From Novosphingobium sp. (GTDB taxonomy: Bacteria > Pseudomonadota > Alphaproteobacteria > Sphingomonadales > Sphingomonadaceae): DNA of 64,000 nucleotides. The stretch's first letter is position 1, and the number at the start of each line of letters is the position of its first letter. Of this stretch, positions 23,286-32,824 are shown piece after piece. Made by a program: the position numbers and the translations under genes. The stretch covers positions 1-64,000 of the forward strand of contig NZ_JADZAT010000032.1 in NCBI RefSeq assembly GCF_020852455.1, written 5' to 3'. The notes under the pieces were generated by a model. The model was not told the DNA's origin and did not search any database. It saw only the letters and a program-made list of their open reading frames with translations.

Positions 23286-25742
23286 TTAATCGGCGTGCGG
23301 ATCGTCCGCCGGATCGATCCGCATCGCCGCACCGGCCAGCCCCTCGGCCTCGAACAGCAGTTCGTCATCGGCCATGCCCTGCGGCACCGATTCGCGCCCG
23401 ATCATCACCAGCACAGGCACGGCCAGCGGGCTGACCCGATCCAGCCGGACATGACGCAACTGGTGCGCGGCCCGCCCGAGCAGGTCGGCAAGCCGCCCGA
23501 CATCGGTCATCCGCGCCCGCGCGTCGGCCCAGGCCGCCTCGATCAGGACATGGTCCGGCTCGTATTTGCGCAGCACGTCATAGATAAGATCGGTCGAAAA
23601 GGTCACCTGCCGGCCTGATTTGCGCTTGCCCGGATGCTGGCGTTCGACCAGCCCCGAAATCACCGCAACCTCGCGAAAGGCGCGGCGCAGCAGGTAGCTG
23701 TCCTGGACCCATTCGGCGAATTCGTGCGCCAGGATATCGGGTGACAGCAGCGCGGCAGGATCTTCAACCGCGCGCAGCCCCCAGACCGCCAGTGAATAGT
23801 CATTGGCGACGAATCCCAGCGGCATCAGCCCGCGCTCTTCCATCCGCCGGGTGATCAGCATTCCCAGCGACTGGTTCGCCGGCCAGCCTTCGAAGGTGTA
23901 ATAGGCGGTGAAGTGCTTGCCTTCGTGCGGAAAGCTCTCAACCAGCAGCTTGCCCGGTTCGGGCAGTTCGGAGCGCCAATCCTGGACTTCCAGCCATTCG
24001 CGCACATCATCGGGAAACCGCGCCCAGCCCGCACGGTCAGCCAGCAGCGCCTGGACCCGCTGCGACAGATGCGTCGTAAGCGGCATGCGCTGACCCATAT
24101 AGCTGGGGATCTGCCCGGCCTTCTTCGCCGCGCGCACCACCAGTTCGCTCTCGCGCATCGCCTCGACCTCAAGGTCAAGCCCGGCAAAGCGGATCGTTTC
24201 GCCGGGACGCAGGCTGGCGGCGAAGCTCTCCTCGACCCGGCCCAGCGAGCGGCCGTTGCGGAAGGTCACTTCGACCATCTCGCTGTCGATGATGATCCCG
24301 GCATTGAGCCGGTAGCGCGCAGCGTGATCAGGATGGGTCAGCCGCCACAGCCCGTCCCGGCCCTGGGTGATCCGCCGGAACCGGTCATAGGCCCGCAGCG
24401 CATAGCCCCCACTGGCCACGAATTCGATCACCCGCCCCCATTGCCCGCCATCAAGCCAGGCATAGGCGCTGGCGCTGCGCACTTCCTCAAACAGCGCGGC
24501 AGCATCGAAGGGCCCGGCGCAGGCCCGGCCCATCACGTGCTGGGCCAGCACATCGAGCCCGCCCGGCCGGAACGCCTCGCCATCGCGCTGGCCTTCGGCC
24601 ACGGCCTGCTGCGCTGCGGTCGCTTCAAGGAATTCGAAGCGGTTGCCCGGCACCAGCAAGGCGCGGCTGGGCTGATCAAGCCGGTGATTGGCCCGGCCGA
24701 TCCGTTGCAGCAGCCGCGAGCTGCCCTTGGGCGCCCCCATCTGCACCACCAGGTCGATATCGCCCCAGTCCACGCCCAGATCGAGGCTGGCGGTGGCTAC
24801 CAGCGCGCGCAATTCGCCGCGCGCCATCGCCCCTTCGACCTTGCGCCGCGCCTCTTTCGACAGCGATCCGTGGTGAATGCCGATCGGCAGGTTTTCCTCG
24901 TTCGCCTCCCACAGCTTCTGGAAGATGAATTCAGCGAGAAAGCGGGTGTTGCAGAACACCAGCGTGGTCCGGTTGGCACGGATCGCGGCGATCAGCTGCG
25001 GCACCGCCCAGGCAGCGGCATGTCCGCCCCACGGCACCCGCGCATCCTGAGGCAGCAGGATCGCCAGCTCGGGCTCCGCCCCTTCCTCGCCCTTGACCAG
25101 AGCAACGCGGGTGGCATCGCCGCCAGGTGCCAGCCAGGTGCGGAAGGCATCGGGCTCGGCCAGTGTCGCCGACAGTGCGACCCGTTGCAGCCCGGGTGAC
25201 AGCGCCTGCAGCCGGGTCAGCGCCAGCGCCAGCAAGTCGCCGCGCTTGGTCGGGGCGAAGGCATGGACCTCGTCGATCACCACCCGCTTGAGACCGGCGA
25301 ACAGCGCGTCGGCTTCGGGGTAGGACAGCAGCAGCGACAGCGATTCGGGCGTGGTCAGCAGCACATGCGGCGGGCGCACCCGCTGGCGCGCCTTGCGTTC
25401 GCTGGGGGTGTCACCGCTGCGCACCTCAACCCGCATCGCCAGTCCCAGTTCCTCGATCGGGGTCAAGAGGTTGCGCTGGACATCGTGCGCCAGCGCCTTG
25501 AGCGGCGAGACATAGAGCGTGTGCAGCCCTTCTTCGGGCGCCGTGCCGCCCAGCCGCGAGGGGCAGAAGTCAGCCAGACTGGGCAGGAACCCGCCCAGGG
25601 TCTTGCCCGCGCCGGTATCGGCGACCAGCAGCGCGTGCCGGCCGCTGGCGGCCACTTCCAGCATTTCGGCCTGGTGACGCCGCACCCGCCAGCCGCGCGC
25701 GGCAAACCATTGCGCCAGTTCGGGGGGAAGCATGCCGGTCAT
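23286..25742 (-). CDS. DEXH-box helicase, ligase-associated (Lhr-like) family
   Basis: This 818-aa superfamily 2 helicase resembles the ligase-associated DNA-damage-response DEXH helicases. The N-terminus MTGMLPPELAQWFAARGWRV leads to Walker A ADTGAGKTLGG, motif II VIDEVHAFAPTKRG (DEVH), motif III LSATLAEPD, motif IV TTLVFCNTR and motif VI LLQRIGRANHRLD. The long Lhr-type C-terminal region follows. In many genomes the gene sits with an ATP-dependent ligase, a nuclease and a phosphoesterase; none of these is adjacent here. ATG at 25742 is supported by AAGGAG 4 nt upstream. The open frame continues 81 codons further only as a shadow of the divergent gene. Confidence 0.88.
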   Translation of the reverse strand: MTGMLPPELAQWFAARGWRVRRHQAEMLEVAASGRHALLVADTGAGKTLGGFLPSLADFCPSRLGGTAPEEGLHTLYVSPLKALAHDVQRNLLTPIEELGLAMRVEVRSGDTPSERKARQRVRPPHVLLTTPESLSLLLSYPEADALFAGLKRVVIDEVHAFAPTKRGDLLALALTRLQALSPGLQRVALSATLAEPDAFRTWLAPGGDATRVALVKGEEGAEPELAILLPQDARVPWGGHAAAWAVPQLIAAIRANRTTLVFCNTRFLAEFIFQKLWEANEENLPIGIHHGSLSKEARRKVEGAMARGELRALVATASLDLGVDWGDIDLVVQMGAPKGSSRLLQRIGRANHRLDQPSRALLVPGNRFEFLEATAAQQAVAEGQRDGEAFRPGGLDVLAQHVMGRACAGPFDAAALFEEVRSASAYAWLDGGQWGRVIEFVASGGYALRAYDRFRRITQGRDGLWRLTHPDHAARYRLNAGIIIDSEMVEVTFRNGRSLGRVEESFAASLRPGETIRFAGLDLEVEAMRESELVVRAAKKAGQIPSYMGQRMPLTTHLSQRVQALLADRAGWARFPDDVREWLEVQDWRSELPEPGKLLVESFPHEGKHFTAYYTFEGWPANQSLGMLITRRMEERGLMPLGFVANDYSLAVWGLRAVEDPAALLSPDILAHEFAEWVQDSYLLRRAFREVAVISGLVERQHPGKRKSGRQVTFSTDLIYDVLRKYEPDHVLIEAAWADARARMTDVGRLADLLGRAAHQLRHVRLDRVSPLAVPVLVMIGRESVPQGMADDELLFEAEGLAGAAMRIDPADDPHAD

Positions 25743-25799
25743 CACGCTCCTTGTAGCAGTCCCCTTCCCTCGCGCCACGGTTCCTGCAATCATCGCCCG

Positions 25800-27071
25800 G
25801 TGAGCGCATCCTCGATCATCACCGAGCAAGCCCTGACCGGCACCGGACTGGCGCTGGCGCTGGGCCTGCTGGTCGGCGTGCAGCGCGGCTGGGCCCAGCG
25901 CGGCGAGCCGGCCGGGCATCGCTTTGCCGGGATCCGCACTTATGGCCTGCTGGGCCTGGCGGGCGGGATCGCCGGGGCCCTGCAAGCCCAGGCGGCCGGG
26001 CTGGCACTGGTTCTGCTGCTGGCCACGGCGGCGCTGGTGGTGCTGGGCTATTGGCGCTCAACCCAGAAAAATCCGTCGATCAGCGGCACCGCCAGCCTGG
26101 CCGGGCTGATTACCCTGGCCGCCGGGTTCCTGGCCGGAAGCGGCGAATATGCCTTTGCCAGTGCGCTGGCCGGGGTGACGGTGCTGGTCCTGTCGCTGCG
26201 CAGCCGCCTGCATCACCTGCTGCGCCATATCGACGAAGCCGAGATGATGGCGATCGCCCGCTTTGCGCTGATCGCGCTGGTGATCCTGCCGCTGCTGCCC
26301 GATACGCCGATGGGCCCGTTTGATGCCTGGCGGCCGCGCCAGCTGTGGATGGTGGTGGTGCTGGTTTCCGGGCTGTCGTTTGCCGGTTATCTGGGGGTCA
26401 AGCTGCTGGGCCCAGCGCGCGGGGTGCTGGCAACTGCCGCAGCCGGGGCAATGGTCTCCTCGACCGCGGTCACCGCATCACTGGGCGGAAAGCTGCGCGA
26501 TGGCGCGCGCGACGTGCTGCTGCTCAACGCCGGAATCGCGCTGGCCAGCGCGGTGATGTTCCTGCGCGTCATGGTGCTGACCCTGGTGCTGGCGCCGTTC
26601 ACTTTCACGCCCTTTGCGACCCTGGCTGTGCCCGGCATGCTGGCCAGCCTGGCCGCCACCGCGCTGTTGCTGCGCCGTCACCGCGATGGGGCAGCACCGG
26701 ACGAAGCGCTGGTCGCAGTGCGCAACCCTTTCGATCTCAAGCCGGCGCTGCTGCTGATGCTGTTGACCATGGCGCTGACCGTGGCGGCGCGCTGGGTGCT
26801 CGAACGGTTCGGCAATGCCGGTCTGGCCACCGTGCTGGCGATTTCGGGAACGGTGGACGTCGATTCGGCGGTGATCACCATGGGCAATCTGCCCCCGGGC
26901 ACGCTGAGCGCGGAAACCGCCGCGCTGGTACTGTGCGCGCCGGTGGTGCTCAACACGCTGTTCAAGTGCGCCACTCTGGCCGGTCTCGCCGGACGCAAGG
27001 GGTGGCCGGGGATCGCGGCGATGCTGGCCAGCGTCGCCGCGCTGGGCGGAGCCGTGGCACTGTCCTTGTAG
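25800..27071 (+). CDS. MgtC/SapB-DUF4010 membrane protein
   Basis: This 423-aa polytopic membrane protein has an N-terminal MgtC/SapB-like domain and a C-terminal DUF4010 domain. The N-terminal part reads GLALALGLLVGVQRGWAQRG, FAGIRTYGLLGLAGG and KNPSISGTASLAGLITLAAG. The C-terminal part has RNPFDLKPALLLMLLTMALT and DVDSAVITMGNL. About 12 hydrophobic segments are visible. Function is unknown; homologues are sometimes linked to metal or envelope stress. The start is a GTG at 25800 without a clear ribosome-binding site, so a leaderless transcript or another start is possible. It is divergent from the helicase, 57 bp apart. Confidence 0.8.
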   Translation: MSASSIITEQALTGTGLALALGLLVGVQRGWAQRGEPAGHRFAGIRTYGLLGLAGGIAGALQAQAAGLALVLLLATAALVVLGYWRSTQKNPSISGTASLAGLITLAAGFLAGSGEYAFASALAGVTVLVLSLRSRLHHLLRHIDEAEMMAIARFALIALVILPLLPDTPMGPFDAWRPRQLWMVVVLVSGLSFAGYLGVKLLGPARGVLATAAAGAMVSSTAVTASLGGKLRDGARDVLLLNAGIALASAVMFLRVMVLTLVLAPFTFTPFATLAVPGMLASLAATALLLRRHRDGAAPDEALVAVRNPFDLKPALLLMLLTMALTVAARWVLERFGNAGLATVLAISGTVDVDSAVITMGNLPPGTLSAETAALVLCAPVVLNTLFKCATLAGLAGRKGWPGIAAMLASVAALGGAVALSL

Positions 27072-27113
27072 CGATAAGATGAGCAGGCATGGCCGCTTTC
27101 GAGCGGCGAGCAA

Positions 27114-28517
27114 TCAATGCCCGGCTTGCGGGCCACGCTCCAGCCCTGACGCCGCCAGCTGCGCATCGACTTCGGCCATCAGCCGGTCGAGCCCGGCCTG
27201 GTCATCGCTTTCGGCGCGGGCGACCAGCACGTCCTGGGTGTTCGAGGCGCGCAGCAACCACCAGCCGTCCGGCGTCGAAACCCGCACCCCGTCGATCCCG
27301 TCGACATCGGCCCCGGCCGCCTCGAGCCGGGCCTTGACCTCGTCGATCACCGCGAACTTGCGGCTTTCATCGACCTGGAAACGCAGTTCGGGCGTGTTGA
27401 CCAGCGCCGGCATCGCGCCGCGCAGTTCGGTGACCGACCGCCCTAGCCGGGCCGAGGCTGCGATCAGCCGGATTGCGGCATAAAGCGCATCGTCGAACCC
27501 ATAGTACTGGTGCGCGAAGAACACGTGGCCGCTCATCTCGCCAGCGAGCGGCGCGCCAATCTCCTTCATTTTGGATTTAATCAGGCTGTGTCCGGTTTTC
27601 CACATAGTCGGCCGTCCACCCAGCTGAGAGACCCGGTCGAATAGAGCCCGGCTGGCCTTCACATCGGCGATGATCGCCGATCCCGGCTCCATTTTCAGGA
27701 GGTCTTCGGCGTAGATCATGAGCAGCTGGTCACCCCAGATTACCCGGCCCTGTCCGTCGATCGCGCCGATCCGGTCGCCATCGCCGTCAAAGGCAATTCC
27801 GAAGTGGAGGTTCTTGGCCGCGACCAGTGCCTTCAGATCGGCCAGGTTCTTTTCTTCAGTGGGATCCGGATGATGGTTCGGGAACGTCCCATCCACTTGG
27901 GTGAAGAGAAGATGGTGTTCGCCAGGAAGCTTCTGGACCAAACGTTCGAGCGCGGGGCCGGCGGCGCCGTTACCCGCGTCCCAGCCGATCCTGAGATCAG
28001 CCAGCTGCGCGGGATCGATCCCGGCCAGCCCTTCGACCAGCCGGTTGACATAGGTCTCAAGGATCTCGCGCCGGGTGCTGGTGCCGGTGCCGCTGGCCCA
28101 ATCGCCTTCGGCCGCCATCTGGCCGAGCCGCTGGATATCCGCGCCGAAAAACGGCCGACCCCGAAATACCATCTTGAAGCCATTGTAATTGGCGGGATTG
28201 TGGCTGCCAGTTATCTGAATGCCGCCCTGCACCTCTTCAATTGAGGCTTCGGCGTAGTACAGCATCGGCGTCGGTCCCAGGCCAACCCGCAGTGCATCCA
28301 GCCCGGCATCGTTGATCCCGCGCACCAGCGCTTCTTCCAGAACCGGCGAGCTGGTCCGCCCGTCAAAGCCGACCGCCACGCAGCGCCCGCCATCGCGGCC
28401 CAGCAAGGTCGCAAAACCGCGCCCGATCGCATAGGCATCGGCTTCGCTCAGGGTTTCGCCGATGATCCCGCGGATATCGTATTCGCGCAGCACGGTGGAA
28501 TGGAACTGGTGGCTCAT
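27114..28517 (-). CDS. Phosphomannomutase/phosphoglucomutase
   Basis: This 467-aa alpha-D-phosphohexomutase interconverts mannose or glucose 1- and 6-phosphates for exopolysaccharide and LPS precursors. The phosphoserine loop is TGSHNPANYNGFK, the metal loop FDGDGDRIGAIDGQG, the sugar-binding loop GEMSGHVFFAHQYYGFDDAL, and the C-terminal phosphate loop RASNTQDVLVARAE. In sphingomonads this enzyme type is called PgmG or ManB/AlgC. The start overlaps the J-domain gene stop (ATGA). Confidence 0.93.
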   Translation of the reverse strand: MSHQFHSTVLREYDIRGIIGETLSEADAYAIGRGFATLLGRDGGRCVAVGFDGRTSSPVLEEALVRGINDAGLDALRVGLGPTPMLYYAEASIEEVQGGIQITGSHNPANYNGFKMVFRGRPFFGADIQRLGQMAAEGDWASGTGTSTRREILETYVNRLVEGLAGIDPAQLADLRIGWDAGNGAAGPALERLVQKLPGEHHLLFTQVDGTFPNHHPDPTEEKNLADLKALVAAKNLHFGIAFDGDGDRIGAIDGQGRVIWGDQLLMIYAEDLLKMEPGSAIIADVKASRALFDRVSQLGGRPTMWKTGHSLIKSKMKEIGAPLAGEMSGHVFFAHQYYGFDDALYAAIRLIAASARLGRSVTELRGAMPALVNTPELRFQVDESRKFAVIDEVKARLEAAGADVDGIDGVRVSTPDGWWLLRASNTQDVLVARAESDDQAGLDRLMAEVDAQLAASGLERGPQAGH

Positions 28518-28810
28518 TGTTTTCCTGCCTCGATCCTGTCGAGCCGCGCGAGCAGTAAATCGCGCGCGGCATTGGCGGCGTGAACCGCCTCGTTGGTACC
28601 GCCCCGGTCGGGATGGACCCGGGTCAAGAGACGCCGGTGCGCCTCGCTTATCTCGCTGCGGGTAGCCGCCCGGTTAACGCCAAGCAAGGTGCGGGCCTGA
28701 GCTTCCTGCTGGGATTGTTCGCTTTTTCGCCACAGCTCCCACGGCCAGCTGCCGGTCAGCGCCTTGCACAGCACCGAGCCCAGCAGGACGAGAGTGAGTA
28801 GCTTGCCCAA
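28514..28810 (-). CDS. Small membrane-anchored J-domain protein
   Basis: This 98-aa protein has a hydrophobic N-terminus (LLTLVLLGSVLCKALTG). A J domain follows at ~40-95, with the essential HPD at residues 66-68 (RVHPDRGGTNEAVHAANAAR), so it should stimulate a DnaK-type ATPase at the membrane. It resembles the TIM14/DjlA-like small J proteins of alphaproteobacteria. The best start is a TTG at 28810, 11 bp after the mipZ stop, and is uncertain. It is coupled by ATGA to the downstream phosphomannomutase. Confidence 0.82.
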   Translation of the reverse strand: MGKLLTLVLLGSVLCKALTGSWPWELWRKSEQSQQEAQARTLLGVNRAATRSEISEAHRRLLTRVHPDRGGTNEAVHAANAARDLLLARLDRIEAGKQ

Positions 28811-28821
28811 GCGCTTGCCCG

Positions 28822-29646
28822 TCAGCCCGCGCCGCTCAGCGCCAGTTCGGGCTCGCGCCCGGTCGGCATCGGCAGTCCCAGCGCTGCAACCAGCGCACGC
28901 AGTTCCTGCCGGGCGACCAGATGACTGGTGCCGAGTTCGCCAAGGTGCCCCTTGTCGAGCAGGGTCAGCCCGGACGGGAACAGCTCGCGATAGATCACGC
29001 GCTCGGACAGCCCGCTGGCGATCCGGAAGCCGACGCGCTTCGACAGCTCGGTCAGGGCCTGGTCCAGCCGGCGCATGTTGCGCGCTTCGGTATGCTGGGT
29101 GCGGTTGCGCACCACCACCCAGTCCATCTCGCGGCGCTTGTCCTGGATCGTGGCCATGGCCCGCTTCTTGCGCGCTTCCCAGATCAGTTCGGCATAGAAC
29201 GACAGTCGGCGAACCTTGAAGGTTTCGGCATCGACCTGCCCGATCAGGTCGAAATCGACGAAGCTGTCATTCAGCGGGGTGACCAAGGTATCGGCTTCGG
29301 TCGCGACATGCCGGGCGAAGGGATCGTCGCGCCCTGGCGTGTCGAAGATCAGGAAATCGGCCTGCTCGCTCATTTGCGCGGTCAGCGCGTCGAGCTGCTC
29401 GATACTATCGCCCTGGAACACCGCGAAGCGGGCGTTGGGCAGATCGATATTGCGGCGGTTTTGCGTGTCGCTGCGGTTTTCGAGGTAACGGTGCAAGGTG
29501 CGCTGGCGCGGGTCGAGGTCGATCGCGGCCACCCGGGCGCCCTGATAGGCCAGCGCCACTGCCACATGGACTGCGGTGGTCGATTTGCCCGTCCCCCCCT
29601 TTTCATTGGCGAAGACGATACGATGGGGACCGGAATGCGAAGTCAC
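28822..29646 (-). CDS. mipZ: MipZ-like division-plane positioning ATPase
   Basis: This 274-aa deviant Walker A (ParA/MinD-superfamily) ATPase has the P-loop ANEKGGTGKST with K16 and K21 at residues 13-23, switch I IDLDPRQRTL, and FLIFDTPGRDD as switch II. Long family-specific stretches (RRLSFYAELIWEARKKRAMA, DWVVVRNRTQHTEARNMRR) match MipZ rather than ParA. In Caulobacter MipZ forms gradients from ParB-parS and blocks FtsZ assembly near the poles. The start is a GTG; the ribosome-binding site is weak. It is followed by a J-domain gene. Confidence 0.9.
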   Translation of the reverse strand: MTSHSGPHRIVFANEKGGTGKSTTAVHVAVALAYQGARVAAIDLDPRQRTLHRYLENRSDTQNRRNIDLPNARFAVFQGDSIEQLDALTAQMSEQADFLIFDTPGRDDPFARHVATEADTLVTPLNDSFVDFDLIGQVDAETFKVRRLSFYAELIWEARKKRAMATIQDKRREMDWVVVRNRTQHTEARNMRRLDQALTELSKRVGFRIASGLSERVIYRELFPSGLTLLDKGHLGELGTSHLVARQELRALVAALGLPMPTGREPELALSGAG

Positions 29647-29751
29647 TTTGCTGATCTGACCTGTGTTTGAATGGTTGCCGCATGCTGCAGTGCAGCGTAA
29701 AGCGTGCGGCCTGTGGCCGCCATGCGGTCTTTAGTCCAAGGGGTCCCGGCG

Positions 29752-30600
29752 GTGCAAATCGTGCGTGAGCTTGATCCACTGCGCAATGCGGTGGCGGCGC
29801 TGAAAGCGGATGGCGCACTGGCGCTGGTGCCAACCATGGGTGCACTGCACGAAGGGCACCTGACCCTGGTGCGCGAAGCCCGGCGACTTGCAGCCCACGT
29901 TGCAGTCTCGATCTTCGTCAACCCGCGCCAGTTCGGCCCCAGGGAAGACCTTGCCAAGTACCCCCGCCAATTGGAGCGCGATTGCGAACTGCTTGAAGCC
30001 GAAGGCGTCAGTCTGGTCTGGGCGCCAGGGGTCGAGGCGATGTATCCGGCGGGCTATGCCACCAATGTCTCGGTCAGCGGGGTAAGCGAGGGGCTGTGCG
30101 GTGAAGCCCGGCCCGGGCACTTCGATGGCGTGGCTACCGTGGTCTGCAAGCTGTTCAACCAGGTTCGCCCCGACATGGCGCTGTTCGGCGAAAAGGACTG
30201 GCAGCAGCTGGCGGTAATCCGCCGGATGGCGCGCGACCTTGATCTGGTGTTGCCGCATGCCGGCGCGATCCGGGGCGTGCCAACCGTGCGCGAGGCTGAC
30301 GGGCTGGCGCTGTCATCGCGCAATGCCTACCTCTCGCCCACCGACCGGGCGGCCGCCGTGGCGCTGCCCACCGGCATGAAGGCCGCAATCGCCGCGATTC
30401 GCGCCGGAACGCCGATTGCCCAGGCCACCGCCCGGCTCAAGGCCGAACTGGTCGAGGCCGGGTTTGCTTCGGTTGACTATGCCGAAGTGCGCGATGCCGC
30501 GTCGCTGGCGCCAGTCGAAGCGCTGGACGCTGATCCGGCGCGCCTGTTCGTCGCCGCGCGGATTGGCGGAACCCGGCTGATCGACAATATGCCGGTTTGA
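29752..30600 (+). CDS. panC: Pantothenate synthetase PanC
   Basis: PanC condenses pantoate and beta-alanine using ATP to make pantothenate, the coenzyme A precursor. The motifs PTMGALHEGHL (ATP site), VSIFVNPRQFGPREDL, LFGEKDWQQL and LALSSRNAYL are intact. The start is chosen as GTG at 29752 because AAGGGG lies 8 nt upstream and the protein then begins VQIVREL, as in relatives; this gives 282 aa. An ATG at 29722 or GTG at 29704 would add 10-16 residues. It is divergent from mipZ. Confidence 0.94.
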   Translation: MQIVRELDPLRNAVAALKADGALALVPTMGALHEGHLTLVREARRLAAHVAVSIFVNPRQFGPREDLAKYPRQLERDCELLEAEGVSLVWAPGVEAMYPAGYATNVSVSGVSEGLCGEARPGHFDGVATVVCKLFNQVRPDMALFGEKDWQQLAVIRRMARDLDLVLPHAGAIRGVPTVREADGLALSSRNAYLSPTDRAAAVALPTGMKAAIAAIRAGTPIAQATARLKAELVEAGFASVDYAEVRDAASLAPVEALDADPARLFVAARIGGTRLIDNMPV

Positions 30601-30726
30601 TGCCGGACACGCGATCTGTCGATTTCATGCAATTCACGCACCCGCGATTCTGACAGCTAGGCGCCAGGCGACGCTCCCTCCCGCGTTGCCGGGGGCAGGG
30701 CGGGCTTGCTGCGGCAGGCCCGCCCC

Positions 30727-31986
30727 TTACTTTTCAGGCCGCGCCATCGCCAGGGCATAGTCGCGCCGCGCCAGCGCCATCGCGGCCAGCGCCAGCAGGC
30801 AGGGCAGCGGCAACAGCTTGAGCGCGGTCAGCAGGTCGCTGCGATCGGCGATCCAGCCGGTGAAATAGGGTCCGGGCGCCAGTCCCAGCAGGTTGTTGGC
30901 CAGGGCCAGCATCGCCATCGCGGTGCCATGGAACCGGCGCGGGGTGAGATTGGCGACCATCGCGCTGCAGATCCCGGCCACCCCGGCAACCGGCAGCAGC
31001 GCCGCCGCCAGCAGCGCGAGCTGGACCGGCCCCGGCGGGGAAAAGAAGCATCCGGCGAACAGCAGGGCGCTGGCCAGCGAATAGGCCATCGCCACCCGCG
31101 GCTTGACCTCGGGCGCGCGGCGCGCCAGCCGGTCGGCGATAATGCCCGAAGCGATCATGCCCGCCGCGCAGACCAGCAGGAACAGCCCGGTGGTCTTGCC
31201 GGCAGTCGCCACATCCATCGCGTAGTAGCGCTTGAACAGGCCCGGCAGCCAGAACGCCAGGGTGCCGGTGGCATAGAGCTGGATGCCGCTGGCGAAATAG
31301 CACAGCAGGATGAGGCGGCTGCCGAACAGCGCCCGGCCCAGATCGCCCCAGACCAGTTTTTCGCGCTGCGGCCTTGTGCCAAGGCGACTTTCGCGCACTA
31401 CCAGTGGATAGGCCAGCGCCAGCACCAGCCCGGACAGTCCGATCACTTCAAAGGCGACCCGCCAGCCATGCGCCGCGGCAATCGCTCCGCCCAGCGAGAC
31501 CCCGACAACCTGCCCGATCACCGATCCGGCCAGGAACGATGACGACAGCGTCGCGCGCATGTGCTGCGGGAAGACCGCCAGCACCACCGCGATCCCGACG
31601 CTGCCATAGGCGGCCTCGCCCACCCCCACCAGCACCCGCGCGCCAAGCAGCTGCGGATAGCTTTGTGCAAAGGCGCCGCCCAGCGTCGCCAGGCTCCACA
31701 AGGTTGCCATCGCGAACAGGCTGCGCACCCGCCCGAAGCGGTCGGCGGCCAGGCTGAGCGGGAAAGACAGCACCCCCACCGCCACCGCCACCACGCTCGA
31801 CAGGGCGCCCAGTTCGCTGTCGCTGAGTTGCCATTCGCTCTTCAGCAGCGGACTGACCGCGCCGAGCACCTGGCGGGCCATATGATCGCTCATCAACAGG
31901 CCAAAACTCAGCGCGAAGACTGCCCAGCCATAGCCGCTGGCGCGCGCCGGGCCGGGTTCGTCGTCGATCACTATTGGTCCGGCCAA
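30727..31986 (-). CDS. MFS transporter of BKACE module 1
   Basis: This 419-aa major facilitator protein has about 12 membrane segments. The loop 2-3 motif is SLAADRFGRVRSLFAM, and the segment ARVLVGVGEAAYGSVGIAVV is of the same Spinster/anion-symporter-like type as the 689 gene. The likely start is a TTG at 31986, 1 nt after the dehydrogenase stop, with a G-rich stretch 10 nt upstream. It is last in the CMD-BKACE-SDR-MFS operon, so it probably imports the substrate of that pathway. The substrate is unknown. Confidence 0.85.
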   Translation of the reverse strand: MAGPIVIDDEPGPARASGYGWAVFALSFGLLMSDHMARQVLGAVSPLLKSEWQLSDSELGALSSVVAVAVGVLSFPLSLAADRFGRVRSLFAMATLWSLATLGGAFAQSYPQLLGARVLVGVGEAAYGSVGIAVVLAVFPQHMRATLSSSFLAGSVIGQVVGVSLGGAIAAAHGWRVAFEVIGLSGLVLALAYPLVVRESRLGTRPQREKLVWGDLGRALFGSRLILLCYFASGIQLYATGTLAFWLPGLFKRYYAMDVATAGKTTGLFLLVCAAGMIASGIIADRLARRAPEVKPRVAMAYSLASALLFAGCFFSPPGPVQLALLAAALLPVAGVAGICSAMVANLTPRRFHGTAMAMLALANNLLGLAPGPYFTGWIADRSDLLTALKLLPLPCLLALAAMALARRDYALAMARPEK

Positions 31987-31987
31987 G

Positions 31988-32824
31988 TCAGAACATCCCC
32001 CCGTTGGGGCTGATGATCTGCCCGGCGAGATAGTGTCCGTCTCCCGCCAGATAGACCGCCAGGCCCGCATATTCTTCCATCGTGCCCAGCCTTCCGGCGG
32101 GCACAAACTGGAACATGCGGTTGCGGGCGTCCTCGTCAAGCTTTTCGAGGTAGGCATCGAACATCGGAGTAGCGACACCGCCCGGGGCAATCGCATTCAC
32201 AAAGATGTTCGCCCCCGCCACTTCGGTCGCCACCGCACGGGTAAAGGCAACCACCGCACCCTTGGTGGCCGAATAGTGCGGACTGTGCGCACTGTAGGCT
32301 GAAAGCCCCGCGACCGAGGCGATGTTGACCACCCGGCCATAGCCACGCGGCTCCATCTGGCGCAGCGCGGCGCGGGTGCAATAGAAAGTGCCGTGGACGT
32401 TGACGCCCCAGTATTTCAGCCACTCGGCATCGCTCATCGCGCTGGTGAACCCAAGCGAGCCGCGCGGGACCGGGGTGGTGATATAGGCGTAGTGCTTCGA
32501 TCGCCGCACCTCGTCCTCGGGCCCGCCCGGCACCAGCGCGGCGTTGTTGATCAGCACTTGGGCCGGGCCAAGCTCCTCGGCGACCCGGGCAAAGAAGGCA
32601 TCGACCGCCGCGCTGTCGCTGACATCGCAGGGTGCCGCGAAGACCTCGACGCCGCTGGCGCGAAGCTTGTCGGCGGTCTGCGCCAGCTCATCCTCGAGAA
32701 CATCGCAGATCGCGAGGCGACCGCCGGCAGCGCCCAGCGCCGCGGCGATCGCCTGCCCGAGTCCGCGTGCGCCACCCGTGACGACGCAGACCCGCCCCTC
32801 CACTCCGTTGCGGTTTAGGCTCAC
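31988..32824 (-). CDS. Short-chain dehydrogenase/reductase
   Basis: This 278-aa classical SDR has the NAD(P) loop VTGGARGLGQAIA, the NNA-type motif LINNAAL, and the catalytic S-Y-K as NIASVAGLSAY...HYSATKGAVVAF. The C-terminal PNGGMF ending is typical of SDRs. It contains an insert around RRSKHYAYITTPVPRGSLGF between the Asn motif and the next helix. The start is a GTG overlapping the BKACE-1 stop (GTGA). In context it probably oxidises a beta-hydroxy acid to the beta-keto acid cleaved by BKACE-1. That role is inferred from the neighbours only. Confidence 0.87.
   Translation of the reverse strand: MSLNRNGVEGRVCVVTGGARGLGQAIAAALGAAGGRLAICDVLEDELAQTADKLRASGVEVFAAPCDVSDSAAVDAFFARVAEELGPAQVLINNAALVPGGPEDEVRRSKHYAYITTPVPRGSLGFTSAMSDAEWLKYWGVNVHGTFYCTRAALRQMEPRGYGRVVNIASVAGLSAYSAHSPHYSATKGAVVAFTRAVATEVAGANIFVNAIAPGGVATPMFDAYLEKLDEDARNRMFQFVPAGRLGTMEEYAGLAVYLAGDGHYLAGQIISPNGGMF

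Noticed and set aside
29684..29696. GCTGCA-G-TGCAGC palindrome between mipZ and panC
   Set aside because: It is short and GC-rich. Such sites are expected by chance in this composition, and no second copy was noticed.
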